Source: CBDDFV01 sp965227335 (lineage in GTDB: Bacteria > Planctomycetota > Phycisphaerae > Phycisphaerales > SM1A02). Taken from it: a stretch of 64,000 nt of DNA. Shown here in pieces: positions 17,290 to 25,701 of this stretch. Position 1 is the first letter of the stretch, and each line of letters starts with the position of its first letter. Under the pieces are notes generated by a model, which worked only from the letters and a program-made list of their open reading frames with translations, ran no database searches and had not been told where the DNA came from. The translations under genes and the position numbers were made by a program. Location of the stretch: positions 329,851 through 393,850 of the forward strand of contig CBDDFV010000010.1 of assembly GCA_965227335.1 (NCBI GenBank), written 5' to 3'.

Positions 17290-18153
17290 GTGGGTCCCTT
17301 CCTCCTTGTCATGCTGCTCGCCATCGTCGCCGCGATCATGACGTCGCTGGTGTCGCGTCGCCGCCGCCAGCACCGCATCTTCGACTTCCCCACGTGCGGG
17401 CAGTGCGCCTACGACGTGACGGGCCTCACCACCCGCATCTGCCCCGAGTGCGGCGGCGATCTCGACGTCGTCGGCGTGCTGCCCGCCGGTCAGGCGCCGC
17501 CCACGCCATGGTGGCGGTTGGCGATCACCTACACCGCGGTGCTCATCCTGCCGTTCCTCGTTTCGTTCCATCTCGTTTCGCGGCTCGGACCGAAGGAGGT
17601 CCTCACCACCTGGTCGGCCAGCTTTGCCCAGCCCGCGGCGGGAACGCCGGGCGGTTCGGTTGTCATCTCCGTCGCGATGTCGTCGACGGAGGCGAGCTTC
17701 CCGACCGAAGCGCGCGGCCGGATGACGCGTCTCGATGCGGCGGGCGTGTCGACCGGACCGTCGATCAACGTCGACTTCGACGAACGGAGACTCATCGCCG
17801 CCGATGGACAAGTGCAGCGGCTGCGCACCGACACCCTCGCGGCGTGGCTGCAGACGACGGATCCGAACCTGAGCGCGGCGGAGGCGGACGCCCAGGCGGA
17901 CCAGATCATCGAGACGCTCACCGACGCGGCGACGCTGCGTCGCCCGACGGTCGTGTTCGGGTCGGGGACCTCCTCAGCCACGTGGAGCGGCACGGATTCG
18001 TCCGCCGCGTTCCGCGCGGTGCAGTTCACCCGCCGGGCGTCGACCCGCTGGCCGTTCTGGGTGACGGGGGCCTTCCTCACCATCTGGAGCCTGATCTGGC
18101 TCGTCGGGCTGTTGCTGATCCGGAAAGGCCGGCCGACGGTGGCTCGTCCCTGA
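17290..18153 (+). CDS. zinc-ribbon membrane protein, tandem paralogue
   Basis: The product is 287 residues from a GTG start. The layout is the same as in the upstream gene: a membrane segment at the N-terminus ('LLVMLLAIVAAIMTSLVS'), a zinc ribbon 'CGQCAYDVTGLTTRICPECG', a hydrophobic segment ('LAITYTAVLILPFLVSFHLV'), a soluble domain of ~150 residues, and a C-terminal membrane segment ('FWVTGAFLTIWSLIWLVGLL'). A TAGAGT box at 17278-17283 lies 6 bases before the GTG, the same spacing as in the upstream paralogue, and no ribosome-binding site is seen. The gap between the two genes is only 9 bases. Function unknown. Confidence 0.7.
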   Translation: MGPFLLVMLLAIVAAIMTSLVSRRRRQHRIFDFPTCGQCAYDVTGLTTRICPECGGDLDVVGVLPAGQAPPTPWWRLAITYTAVLILPFLVSFHLVSRLGPKEVLTTWSASFAQPAAGTPGGSVVISVAMSSTEASFPTEARGRMTRLDAAGVSTGPSINVDFDERRLIAADGQVQRLRTDTLAAWLQTTDPNLSAAEADAQADQIIETLTDAATLRRPTVVFGSGTSSATWSGTDSSAAFRAVQFTRRASTRWPFWVTGAFLTIWSLIWLVGLLLIRKGRPTVARP

Positions 18154-18232
18154 AATCGGGGACGTCCAAGGCCTATCATGATGATGGACGGTCTTCGCCG
18201 TTCCTCAATCCGGACCTGACAGGAGCCCCACC

Positions 18233-18631
18233 ATGGACCTTCGCCCGCTCGCCACGACTGCTCTGTTCGCCGCCTCAGCCGTGCTGTTTGGCTGCGAAGG
18301 TACGTCGACGCCCGAAGAAGCCTCGCCGGTCGACGACACCGCCGCGCCGGTCGAAGACGCCGCGCCCACCACCCAGGGCGCCCTGCCGGTGGAGGACGCT
18401 GACGCCACGTTCCTCGCCGCGAGCGGTATGCATTTCAAGATCGACGGCATGTCGTGCGGCAACTGCGTGAACGCCATCGAGACCGCGGTCGCGCAGATCA
18501 ACGGCGTGAACCACGTCATCGTCTCGCTGGACCGCAAGGAAGCCGTGATCGACGCTGACGAAGCGCTCGTCGAAGAGATCATGCAGACGATCACCGACAG
18601 CGGCTTCACGGTCGAGAAGATCGACGCCTGA
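18233..18631 (+). CDS. lipoprotein with heavy-metal-associated (HMA) domain
   Basis: The product is 132 residues, with AGGAG 8 bases before the ATG. The signal peptide ends in a lipobox 'VLFGC' (Cys21), so the protein should be lipid-anchored outside the cytoplasm. A Glu/Pro/Ala linker follows. Residues ~65-132 form an HMA domain with the metal site 'IDGMSCGNCVNAIETAV' (Cys75, Cys78), as in copper chaperones and MerP. HMA domains bind Cu(I), Hg(II) or similar ions. Anchoring one by a lipid outside the membrane, with no ATPase or transporter next to it, is unusual. A TATCAT box lies at 18174-18179. Confidence 0.8.
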   Translation: MDLRPLATTALFAASAVLFGCEGTSTPEEASPVDDTAAPVEDAAPTTQGALPVEDADATFLAASGMHFKIDGMSCGNCVNAIETAVAQINGVNHVIVSLDRKEAVIDADEALVEEIMQTITDSGFTVEKIDA

Positions 18632-18652
18632 TCCGTACGATCCGAACGCCCG

Positions 18653-18702
18653 CGCCTCCCACCGGTATCATCGAGCGATCCTTGATCCCTGGGAGGCGTT
18701 TT
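18653..18702 (+). terminator. hairpin that terminates the HMA gene and contains the next gene's ribosome-binding site
   Basis: A 9-base stem (18653-18661 with 18690-18698) with a 28-base loop is followed by TTTT. The right arm is TGGGAGGCG, whose GGGAGG is also the ribosome-binding site of the GTG start at 18704. A TATCAT box (18666-18671) sits in the loop. Transcripts started there would lack the left arm and keep the site open. Confidence 0.5.
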
Positions 18703-18703
18703 C

Positions 18704-21163
18704 GTGCGCACACCTGTCCTGCCGCTGACGATTCTGCTCCTGACCCTGCTCGTTCCCGCCGCGCCGACGGCCGCGCAGAACGATCCGCTCGCCGAGGGCG
18801 AAGTCGTCCTCCGCGACGGTCTCATCGCGCCGCCCGTCGGTGAATACGGACGCAATCCCATCCACATCGATCCCGTCGAACATGCGCTGGCGACCGACGC
18901 GTGGACGCGTCCGGAACGCGACGCCCGCGTGCTCCCCGACGAACCGAACGTACGCTGGCGGGCGATCGAAGCGGACGAGAAGGGCTGGTTCCTCGATCAA
19001 CGACTGCGGGGCGGATACCTCTTCTTCTCCGTCCCCTCCGCACGTGAACGCATCGTCATCCTGCACGTCAGCGGGCATTCAAACCTCACGGTCAACGGCA
19101 CGCCCCGCGCGGCGGACCCCTACCGCTACAACTTCGTCCGCCTCCCCGTCCGACTGCAGGCCGGCGACAACGACATTCTCGTCCGGGTCGGGCGCGGCCG
19201 GTTCCGCGGACGCATCATCCCCGTCAACGCCGAAGTCGACATCATCGGCGCCGATGTCACCCGCCCGGACGCGGTCGTCGGCGAACCCACGGACGCCTGG
19301 GCCGCCGCGCCGATCGTGAACCTGACCGATGCATGGCGACGCGATCTCATCATCCGCTATGACGTGGGCGAGACGCCGGGACCCGCGACCCCACTCGACC
19401 TCCCGCCGCTCAGCGTGACCAAGTCGCCCTTCCGGATCACGTCTCCGGCCCCGGCCGAGACGGGCGAGATGGAGGGCGTGATCCGGGTGATTCGTCCGGA
19501 CGGCGAGGTTCTCGCCGCCGCGCCGATGACGCTCCGAACGCGGGCGCCCCAAGGCGCGCGTCGGGTGACGTTCCGCTCCGCGATCGACGGATCGATCCAG
19601 TACTACGGTCTCCGCGTCGCCGCGCCGTCCGATGATCCCGAAGCCGCGCCGCCGGGCCTGCTGCTGTCCCTGCACGGAGCGGGCGTCGAGGGGATCGGAC
19701 AGGCGCGCACGTACCAGCCGAAGGACTGGCTGCACCACGTGGCGCCGACCAACCGGCGCAAGTTCGGTTTCGACTGGGAGGACTGGGGCCGCTGGGATGC
19801 GATCGAGGTCCTCGAGCATGCGCGGGCGCGACTCGATCATGATCCGCGCCGGAACTACCTGAGCGGCCACTCGATGGGCGGGCACGGGACGTGGCATCTC
19901 GGGACGACGTTCCCGGATCAGTTCGCGGCGGTCGGTCCGAGTGCGGGGTGGATCAGCTTCTGGTCCTACACCGGCGCCGCGCGGTACGACGATCCGAGCA
20001 ACGTCGAAGGCCTGCTCGCGCGGGCGGTGTCGGCGAGCGATACGCTCGCACAGAAGTCGAACCTTGCGCAACTGGGCGTCTACGTGCTGCACGGCGATGC
20101 GGACGACAATGTCCCGGTCGGTCAGGCGCGGCAGATGCGCTCCGTCCTCGCCGGATTCCACCCGGACTTCGCCTACTACGAGCGTCCCGGGGCGGGTCAC
20201 TGGTGGGGCAATCGCTGCTGCGACTGGCCGCCGATGATGGATTTCTTCCGCGCGCACGAACGACCGGAGGATGTCACGCGGGTGACGTTCACGACCGCCG
20301 CGCCGTCGGTGTCCGCGTCGAGCGACTGGGTGCGGATCGAGCAGCAGGTCGAGGCGATGCGTCCGAGTGCGGTCGACCTGTCCTTTGATTCGGACGCGAA
20401 CACGGTGCGGGGAACGACGTCGAACGTGCGTCGGTTCTCGATCGACGCCGCGCGTTTCGTCGGCGATACGCCGTCGGTCGTCGAGGTTGATGGCCAGTCG
20501 GTCCCGGTGTCGGTCACGGCGCGGGGTCGGGCGTGGCTCGTCCGGGACGAAGGCGGCGTCTGGACGATCGTCGGCCCGACGCCGGCGTCGGAGAAGCGTC
20601 CCGAACGGAGCGGCCCCTTCAAGGACGCCTTCCGCAACAATGCGGTCTTCGTCTACGGCACGCAGGGCGACGCCGAAGAGAACGCGTGGGCGTACGCGAA
20701 GGCGCGGTATGACGCGGAGACCTTCTGGTATCGCGGCAACGGATCGTTCGATCTGCTGCCCGACATCGAGTTCGACGCGGCGACACACGCGGATCGGAAC
20801 GTGATCCTCTACGGCCACGCGGACATGAACGCGGCGTGGGACGCGGTGCTGGACGACACGTTCCGTCTCACGCGCGGCGGCGCGGCGCTCGGCTCGCGCA
20901 CCTGGACGGGCGACGATCTCGCCGCGCTCGTGATCCGGCCACGGAAGGACAGCGACCTCGCCGCCGTCGGCGTCGTCGCGGGTTCGGGTCTGACCGGCAT
21001 GCGGGCGACGAATCGGATGCCGTACTTCGTCTCGGGGATCGCGTATCCGGACGTCTTCCTCAGCCGGGCGTCGATGTGGCGCGACGGAACGGCGGCGGTC
21101 GAGTGCGTCGGCTTCTTCGGGAACGGGTGGGATGTCGAGGGCGGCGTATTCGCGCCGGAGTGA
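18704..21163 (+). CDS. secreted alpha/beta hydrolase (prolyl oligopeptidase/esterase type)
   Basis: The product is 819 residues from a GTG start preceded by GGGAGG. A signal peptide ends around 'APTAAQ'. The N-terminal ~270 residues are beta-rich and probably form a carbohydrate- or protein-binding module. The catalytic part begins near 'GLLLSLHGAGVEGIG'. The nucleophile is Ser390 in 'YLSGHSMGGHGTWHLG', the acid is Asp465 or nearby in 'VLHGDADDNVP', and the base is His499 in 'RPGAGHWWG'. This order fits peptidase S9 or PHB-depolymerase-like esterases. About 300 further residues follow, which is longer than a simple esterase. The substrate cannot be read from the sequence. Confidence 0.8.
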   Translation: MRTPVLPLTILLLTLLVPAAPTAAQNDPLAEGEVVLRDGLIAPPVGEYGRNPIHIDPVEHALATDAWTRPERDARVLPDEPNVRWRAIEADEKGWFLDQRLRGGYLFFSVPSARERIVILHVSGHSNLTVNGTPRAADPYRYNFVRLPVRLQAGDNDILVRVGRGRFRGRIIPVNAEVDIIGADVTRPDAVVGEPTDAWAAAPIVNLTDAWRRDLIIRYDVGETPGPATPLDLPPLSVTKSPFRITSPAPAETGEMEGVIRVIRPDGEVLAAAPMTLRTRAPQGARRVTFRSAIDGSIQYYGLRVAAPSDDPEAAPPGLLLSLHGAGVEGIGQARTYQPKDWLHHVAPTNRRKFGFDWEDWGRWDAIEVLEHARARLDHDPRRNYLSGHSMGGHGTWHLGTTFPDQFAAVGPSAGWISFWSYTGAARYDDPSNVEGLLARAVSASDTLAQKSNLAQLGVYVLHGDADDNVPVGQARQMRSVLAGFHPDFAYYERPGAGHWWGNRCCDWPPMMDFFRAHERPEDVTRVTFTTAAPSVSASSDWVRIEQQVEAMRPSAVDLSFDSDANTVRGTTSNVRRFSIDAARFVGDTPSVVEVDGQSVPVSVTARGRAWLVRDEGGVWTIVGPTPASEKRPERSGPFKDAFRNNAVFVYGTQGDAEENAWAYAKARYDAETFWYRGNGSFDLLPDIEFDAATHADRNVILYGHADMNAAWDAVLDDTFRLTRGGAALGSRTWTGDDLAALVIRPRKDSDLAAVGVVAGSGLTGMRATNRMPYFVSGIAYPDVFLSRASMWRDGTAAVECVGFFGNGWDVEGGVFAPE

Positions 21164-21166
21164 CGA

Positions 21167-21895
21167 TCAGTCGTGGTCGTCGTCTTTGTCGTCATCGGAC
21201 GGCGCCATGAACGCGGCGACATCCTCCGCCACCCCGTCGATCAGCGCCGCCAGCACCGCCTCGCCCTTCTCCGCCGTCGCCAGCGTCGGCGCGCCGATCA
21301 CGCCGGACTCCGTATACGCGGACATCCCTTCCAGGTGCAGACGCGAGCGGTCCGGGGCGACGACGTCGTCCGCGTTCGACATGTCCACGAGGTCGGGACG
21401 GACGGCGAGCATGATCGATGTCTCCAGTTCGCCCGCGTGCATGTCGTCGGTCGAACTCGAGGTCAGGCCCGCCGACTCCCGCGCCGTCCGCCAGTGTTCG
21501 CGCTGGGGCAGCAGCAGGATGCGCGGCTCGTCGACGTTCGCCTCCTGCGCGACGCTCGCCAGCACGTGGTTGCCGCCGTGCGCATTGATCAGCACCAGAC
21601 CGGACATCCCGTGACGCTCCGCCGCGTCGAGGACGTCCCAGATGATCGAATCCAGCGTGTCGAACGTGATCGACAACTCGAAGAAGTCCGCGTGTTCGTG
21701 CGAACAGGACATCGGAATCGCCGGCGCCAGCAGCCCGCCGTACCGCGCGACGAACCGGGCGGCGATCGTCTCCGCGATGATCAGATCCGTCGACACGGGC
21801 AGGTGCGGACCGTGCTGCTCGATCGCGCCGATCGGCAGGACGGCGAAGTCCGGCGCGGCGGCCTGCACGGCGGGCCAGGGCTGATGCATGCTCAC
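21167..21895 (-). CDS. creatininase-family amidohydrolase
   Basis: The product is 242 residues. The family comprises metal-dependent amidohydrolases (creatinine amidohydrolase and pathway-specific relatives). The metal site pattern is complete: 'LPIGAIEQHGPHLPVSTD' (Glu26, His28, Asp37), 'INAHGGNHVL', and 'DMHAGELETS' for the late Glu. The C-terminus is an unusual acidic tail (DDDKDDDHD). The GTG start overlaps the stop of the upstream methyltransferase gene by four bases (GTGA). An alternative ATG lies at 21889. It is convergent with the alpha/beta hydrolase gene with only 3 bases between them. The true substrate is unknown. Confidence 0.85.
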   Translation of the reverse strand: MSMHQPWPAVQAAAPDFAVLPIGAIEQHGPHLPVSTDLIIAETIAARFVARYGGLLAPAIPMSCSHEHADFFELSITFDTLDSIIWDVLDAAERHGMSGLVLINAHGGNHVLASVAQEANVDEPRILLLPQREHWRTARESAGLTSSSTDDMHAGELETSIMLAVRPDLVDMSNADDVVAPDRSRLHLEGMSAYTESGVIGAPTLATAEKGEAVLAALIDGVAEDVAAFMAPSDDDKDDDHD

Positions 21896-22692
21896 GATGG
21901 ATCCTCGCGTCGGCGGAGTATGAGAACGACATCCGACTGCGAACCGTCGAAGGCGATCGGCTGCTCGATGTCGTGGTTGAAATCGTACGTCGCCACGTGC
22001 TCGAACGCCGGAACGGCCCGCAGCGTGCGGCGAAGCTGGGCGAGATCATAGGTGCGGAAGTTCCAGGTGGTTTCGAGCCGCCCCTCCGGTCCGCGCGTCG
22101 GCCGGATGATCAGCCGGGAGCGGGTGCGTTCGGTGCGGGTGGTTCGATCGGGCGGCCACGCCTGGATGTTGCAGGTGACGTGGACGCCGCCGCGCGACCC
22201 GAGCCAGCGTTCACGGGCGCGTTTCGTGGCGGAGTAGTCGCTGAGATGGACGCCGAGGATGTAGACGCCGCCCGGTTTGAGGGCCGCCGCGACGGAGCGG
22301 AGGTGGGCGCGGGCGTGATCTTCACGATCGAGGAGTCGGAACGTGCTGACGAGGCAGTGGGCGACGTCGAAGCGGGGTCGGCCGGCGTCGTAGGTCTCCA
22401 TGCGATCCTTCGTCAGGGTCGCGCGAAGGCCGAGTTTCTTGAGGCGGGCGCGGGCGAAGGCGAGGCTGCCGTCGGAGAGGTCGAAGCCGGTGACCCGCCA
22501 GCCGCGCTCCGCCAGCGTCCGGACCAGCCGTCCGCTGCCGCAGGCGGGCTCGAGGACCTGTCGGCCGCGGGTTCGGCCGTGTTCGTCGACAACGGCCTCG
22601 ATGAAATCCGCCTCGCGTGGGGTGTCGACGTCGAAGACGATGTCGTAGTACCGGACGTCGTCGTACCAGTCGAAAGGCTCGTAGCGGGGCAT
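21892..22692 (-). CDS. class I SAM-dependent methyltransferase
   Basis: The product is 266 residues from the ATG at 22692. The SAM-binding loop is 'VLEPACGSGRLVRTLAERG', followed by 'VTGFDLSDGSLAFARARL' (motif II Asp) and 'LKPGGVYILGVHLSDY' (post-motif). The C-terminal third differs from generic methyltransferases, with a 'TWNFRTYDLAQLRRTLRA' segment. It is translationally coupled to the creatininase gene through a GTGA overlap. The acceptor molecule is unknown. Confidence 0.85.
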   Translation of the reverse strand: MPRYEPFDWYDDVRYYDIVFDVDTPREADFIEAVVDEHGRTRGRQVLEPACGSGRLVRTLAERGWRVTGFDLSDGSLAFARARLKKLGLRATLTKDRMETYDAGRPRFDVAHCLVSTFRLLDREDHARAHLRSVAAALKPGGVYILGVHLSDYSATKRARERWLGSRGGVHVTCNIQAWPPDRTTRTERTRSRLIIRPTRGPEGRLETTWNFRTYDLAQLRRTLRAVPAFEHVATYDFNHDIEQPIAFDGSQSDVVLILRRREDPS

Positions 22693-22876
22693 GAGGCGGG
22701 ATCCGGGGGCGCCGACGCGGGGAAAACGGGGGAATCGCCGGGAATGATCGCGAGGCTCCATTTCCCGACCGACATCTCGTATCAGCGCCTCGCAGCGCCT
22801 ATCCTACGGATCTCGCCTGATCGCATGCGAATCCGGCGGCCGACCCGGTCGACGCCCCCCCCACCCCCGCCCCACG

Positions 22877-24073
<1,197 letters not shown>

Positions 24074-24079
<6 letters not shown>

Positions 24080-24922
24080 CGCGCCGAGCGTGAGCCCGTC
24101 GTACCCGAGATTCATGCCGTCGGGAAGTTTCGCGTCGAGATCGGCGTGCAGGATGTCGTGCGTCATGTGGATGAAGAACGTCCGCCGGGCTCCGATCTCA
24201 TGCGCCGCGTTGACCGCCTGGTCGACGGTGAAATGCGTCGGGTGCGTCCGGTAGCGCAGCATGTCGAGAAAGAGCGTGTCGAGCTGCGTCAGACGCGGCC
24301 ACGTCTCGGGCGGAATGGCCGAGACATCGGTGCAGTAGGCGAGCGGGAGCGGCGGAGGCTGCACCGACGCGACGTCGCCGCGCTCATCGAGCGCCTCGAT
24401 GCGGTACGCGGCGACCGGCAGTCGGCCGTGCAGCATGCGGAGCGGCGTGAAGCGGAGGCCGAAGCGGTCGATCGGCTGATGAATCGCGACTTCGCCGGGC
24501 GTGAGTCGGGCGACAAAGGAGTCGTTGATGTTCTTGTCGCGTTCGAAGATGTGCTTATAAACCCGTCCGAGATGTTCGAGCGTGTGGGGTTCGGCGAGAA
24601 CCTCGATGGGGCCGTCCATGGCGACGTTGAACCGCCGGGTCTCGTCGAGCCCGAACGTGTGATCGACGTGATTGTGAGTGAACAGGATCGTGTCGCAATG
24701 TCGCAGGTCGTGCCGGAGCGCCTGGGCGCGAAGGTCGGGCGAGGCGTCGATGAGGATGGTGCGGGCGCGTCCGGCGGCGTCGACGAACCGCAGGCACGCG
24801 GCGGTGCGGAGCCGGGAATCGCGGGGGTCATCGGAGGTGCAGACCGCGCAGTCGCAACCGATGATCGGCACGCCGGCGGACGTGCCGGAGCCGAGGAGGG
24901 TGAAGGTGAGGTCGGTGATCAC
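24074..24922 (-). CDS. metallo-beta-lactamase-fold hydrolase, PhnP-like
   Basis: The product is 282 residues from a GTG at 24922. The N-terminal 'TLLGSGTSAGVPIIGCDCAV' with 'CTSDDPRDSRLRTAACLRF' matches the PhnP-like branch (phosphoribosyl cyclic phosphodiesterases and relatives). The metal motif is 'LFTHNHVDHTFGLDE', a HxHxDH site, and late His residues are in 'FFIHMTHDILHADLD'. No phn genes are near, so the substrate is open. An upstream GTG at 24946 would fall inside a TTCACC-17-TACACT promoter, so the shorter start was chosen. The mRNA would then be leaderless. Confidence 0.8.
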
Positions 24923-24928
24923 GGAGGG

Positions 24929-24957
24929 AGTGTAGTCACAGAGCACGGACAGGTGAA
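24929..24957 (-). promoter_or_regulatory. promoter of the MBL hydrolase gene, leaderless type
   Basis: On the minus strand, -35 TTCACC (24952-24957) and -10 TACACT (24929-24934) are separated by exactly 17 bases. The GTG start at 24922 lies 6 bases after the -10 box, and no ribosome-binding site is seen. Confidence 0.6.
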
Positions 24958-25001
24958 CACGGATAGTGGTCCTCGACGTCGTCGGTGCGCGCGGTGATGG
25001 A

Positions 25002-25418
25002 TCACGGCGCGGGGATGATCAGCGGCGGGCGGCCGCGCGTGCGACGGAGCCAGTCGATCGGCCGGCGGACCACGCGTCGGGCGACGAGCCATTTCTCGAA
25101 GCGGTACTTTCCGGGGCCGTCCATCAGCATGAATCCGATGAGGATCGTGAGCACGCCCTGACCGGGAATCACGAGCATGACCAGGCCCGCCGCGATGAAG
25201 ATCGCGCCGAGCAGGTTCTTGCCGACGAGGATCACGAGCCGGATGACGGGATGTTCAGGCGCCCAGCGCGGCGGCGGACGCCGGTCATGGGCGAAATAGT
25301 CGGTCGGGATCCGCACGACGATCACCGGCATCAGGGCCAGCGTGCCGAAGAACATCACGACCGACGCGACCGCCAGACCGGTGATGACCAGGGGATGGGA
25401 CTGGATCCACTCGAACAC
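25002..25418 (-). CDS. PGPGW-like small membrane protein
   Basis: The product is 138 residues from a GTG at 25418. It has two to three membrane segments: 'LVITGLAVASVVMFFGTLAL', and 'NLLGAIFIAAGLVMLVIPGQ' running into 'GVLTILIGFMLMDGP'. The 'VIPGQGVLTILIG' segment fits the PGPGW family of putative transmembrane proteins (P-G-x-G core after a hydrophobic helix). The last ~40 residues are basic ('RRVVRRPIDWLRRTRGRPPL') and cytoplasmic by the positive-inside rule. The frame is open further upstream but only through tandem repeats, which give Arg/Gly-rich nonsense, so that extension was rejected. Function unknown. Confidence 0.65.
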   Translation of the reverse strand: MFEWIQSHPLVITGLAVASVVMFFGTLALMPVIVVRIPTDYFAHDRRPPPRWAPEHPVIRLVILVGKNLLGAIFIAAGLVMLVIPGQGVLTILIGFMLMDGPGKYRFEKWLVARRVVRRPIDWLRRTRGRPPLIIPAP

Positions 25419-25438
25419 GGCGAGACCATACCCCCAAG

Positions 25439-25640
25439 CCGCGGGCTCCGCCCGCGGACCGCCCAACCCGCGAACCACCTCCCGACCCGCGGACCGCCTC
25501 ACCCGCGAACCACCTCCACCCACCGACCGCCTCACCCGCGGAACCACCGCCCGACCCGCGGACCGCCTCACCCGCGAACCACCTCCACCCACCGACCGCC
25601 TCACCCGCCGACCGCCTCCACCCACGTCTTCCCTCAGCCG
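25439..25640. repeat. 19-base palindrome followed by tandem repeats with period 69
   Basis: CCGCGGGCTCCGCCCGCGG (25439-25457) is an 8-3-8 palindrome with centre TCC. It is followed by a tandem array. A 59-base stretch starting at 25481 is repeated exactly starting at 25550, and shorter units such as ACCGCCTCACCCGC recur up to about 25625. The flank CCCCCAAG before the palindrome also matches the locus at 16 kb read on the other strand. Confidence 0.9.
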
Positions 25641-25701
25641 CCGGAGATGCTCCGGAGCAGGAGAACAGGCGATCAGGAGAGCGGACGTCGGCGGGGCCGC
25701 G

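Noticed and set aside
14722..17811. A 1029-codon open frame on the minus strand across the DUF1501 and zinc-ribbon genes
   Set aside because: The translation is Arg/Gly/His/Asp-rich without domains and runs antisense to genes with clear family motifs. High GC content makes such long antisense frames common here.
25419..25625. N-terminal extension of the PGPGW-like protein
   Set aside because: It is translated entirely from GC-rich tandem repeats. The GTG at 25418 gives the expected small membrane protein.
25481..25625. CRISPR-like array
   Set aside because: The repeats are adjacent with no unique spacers of constant length, and no cas genes are present.
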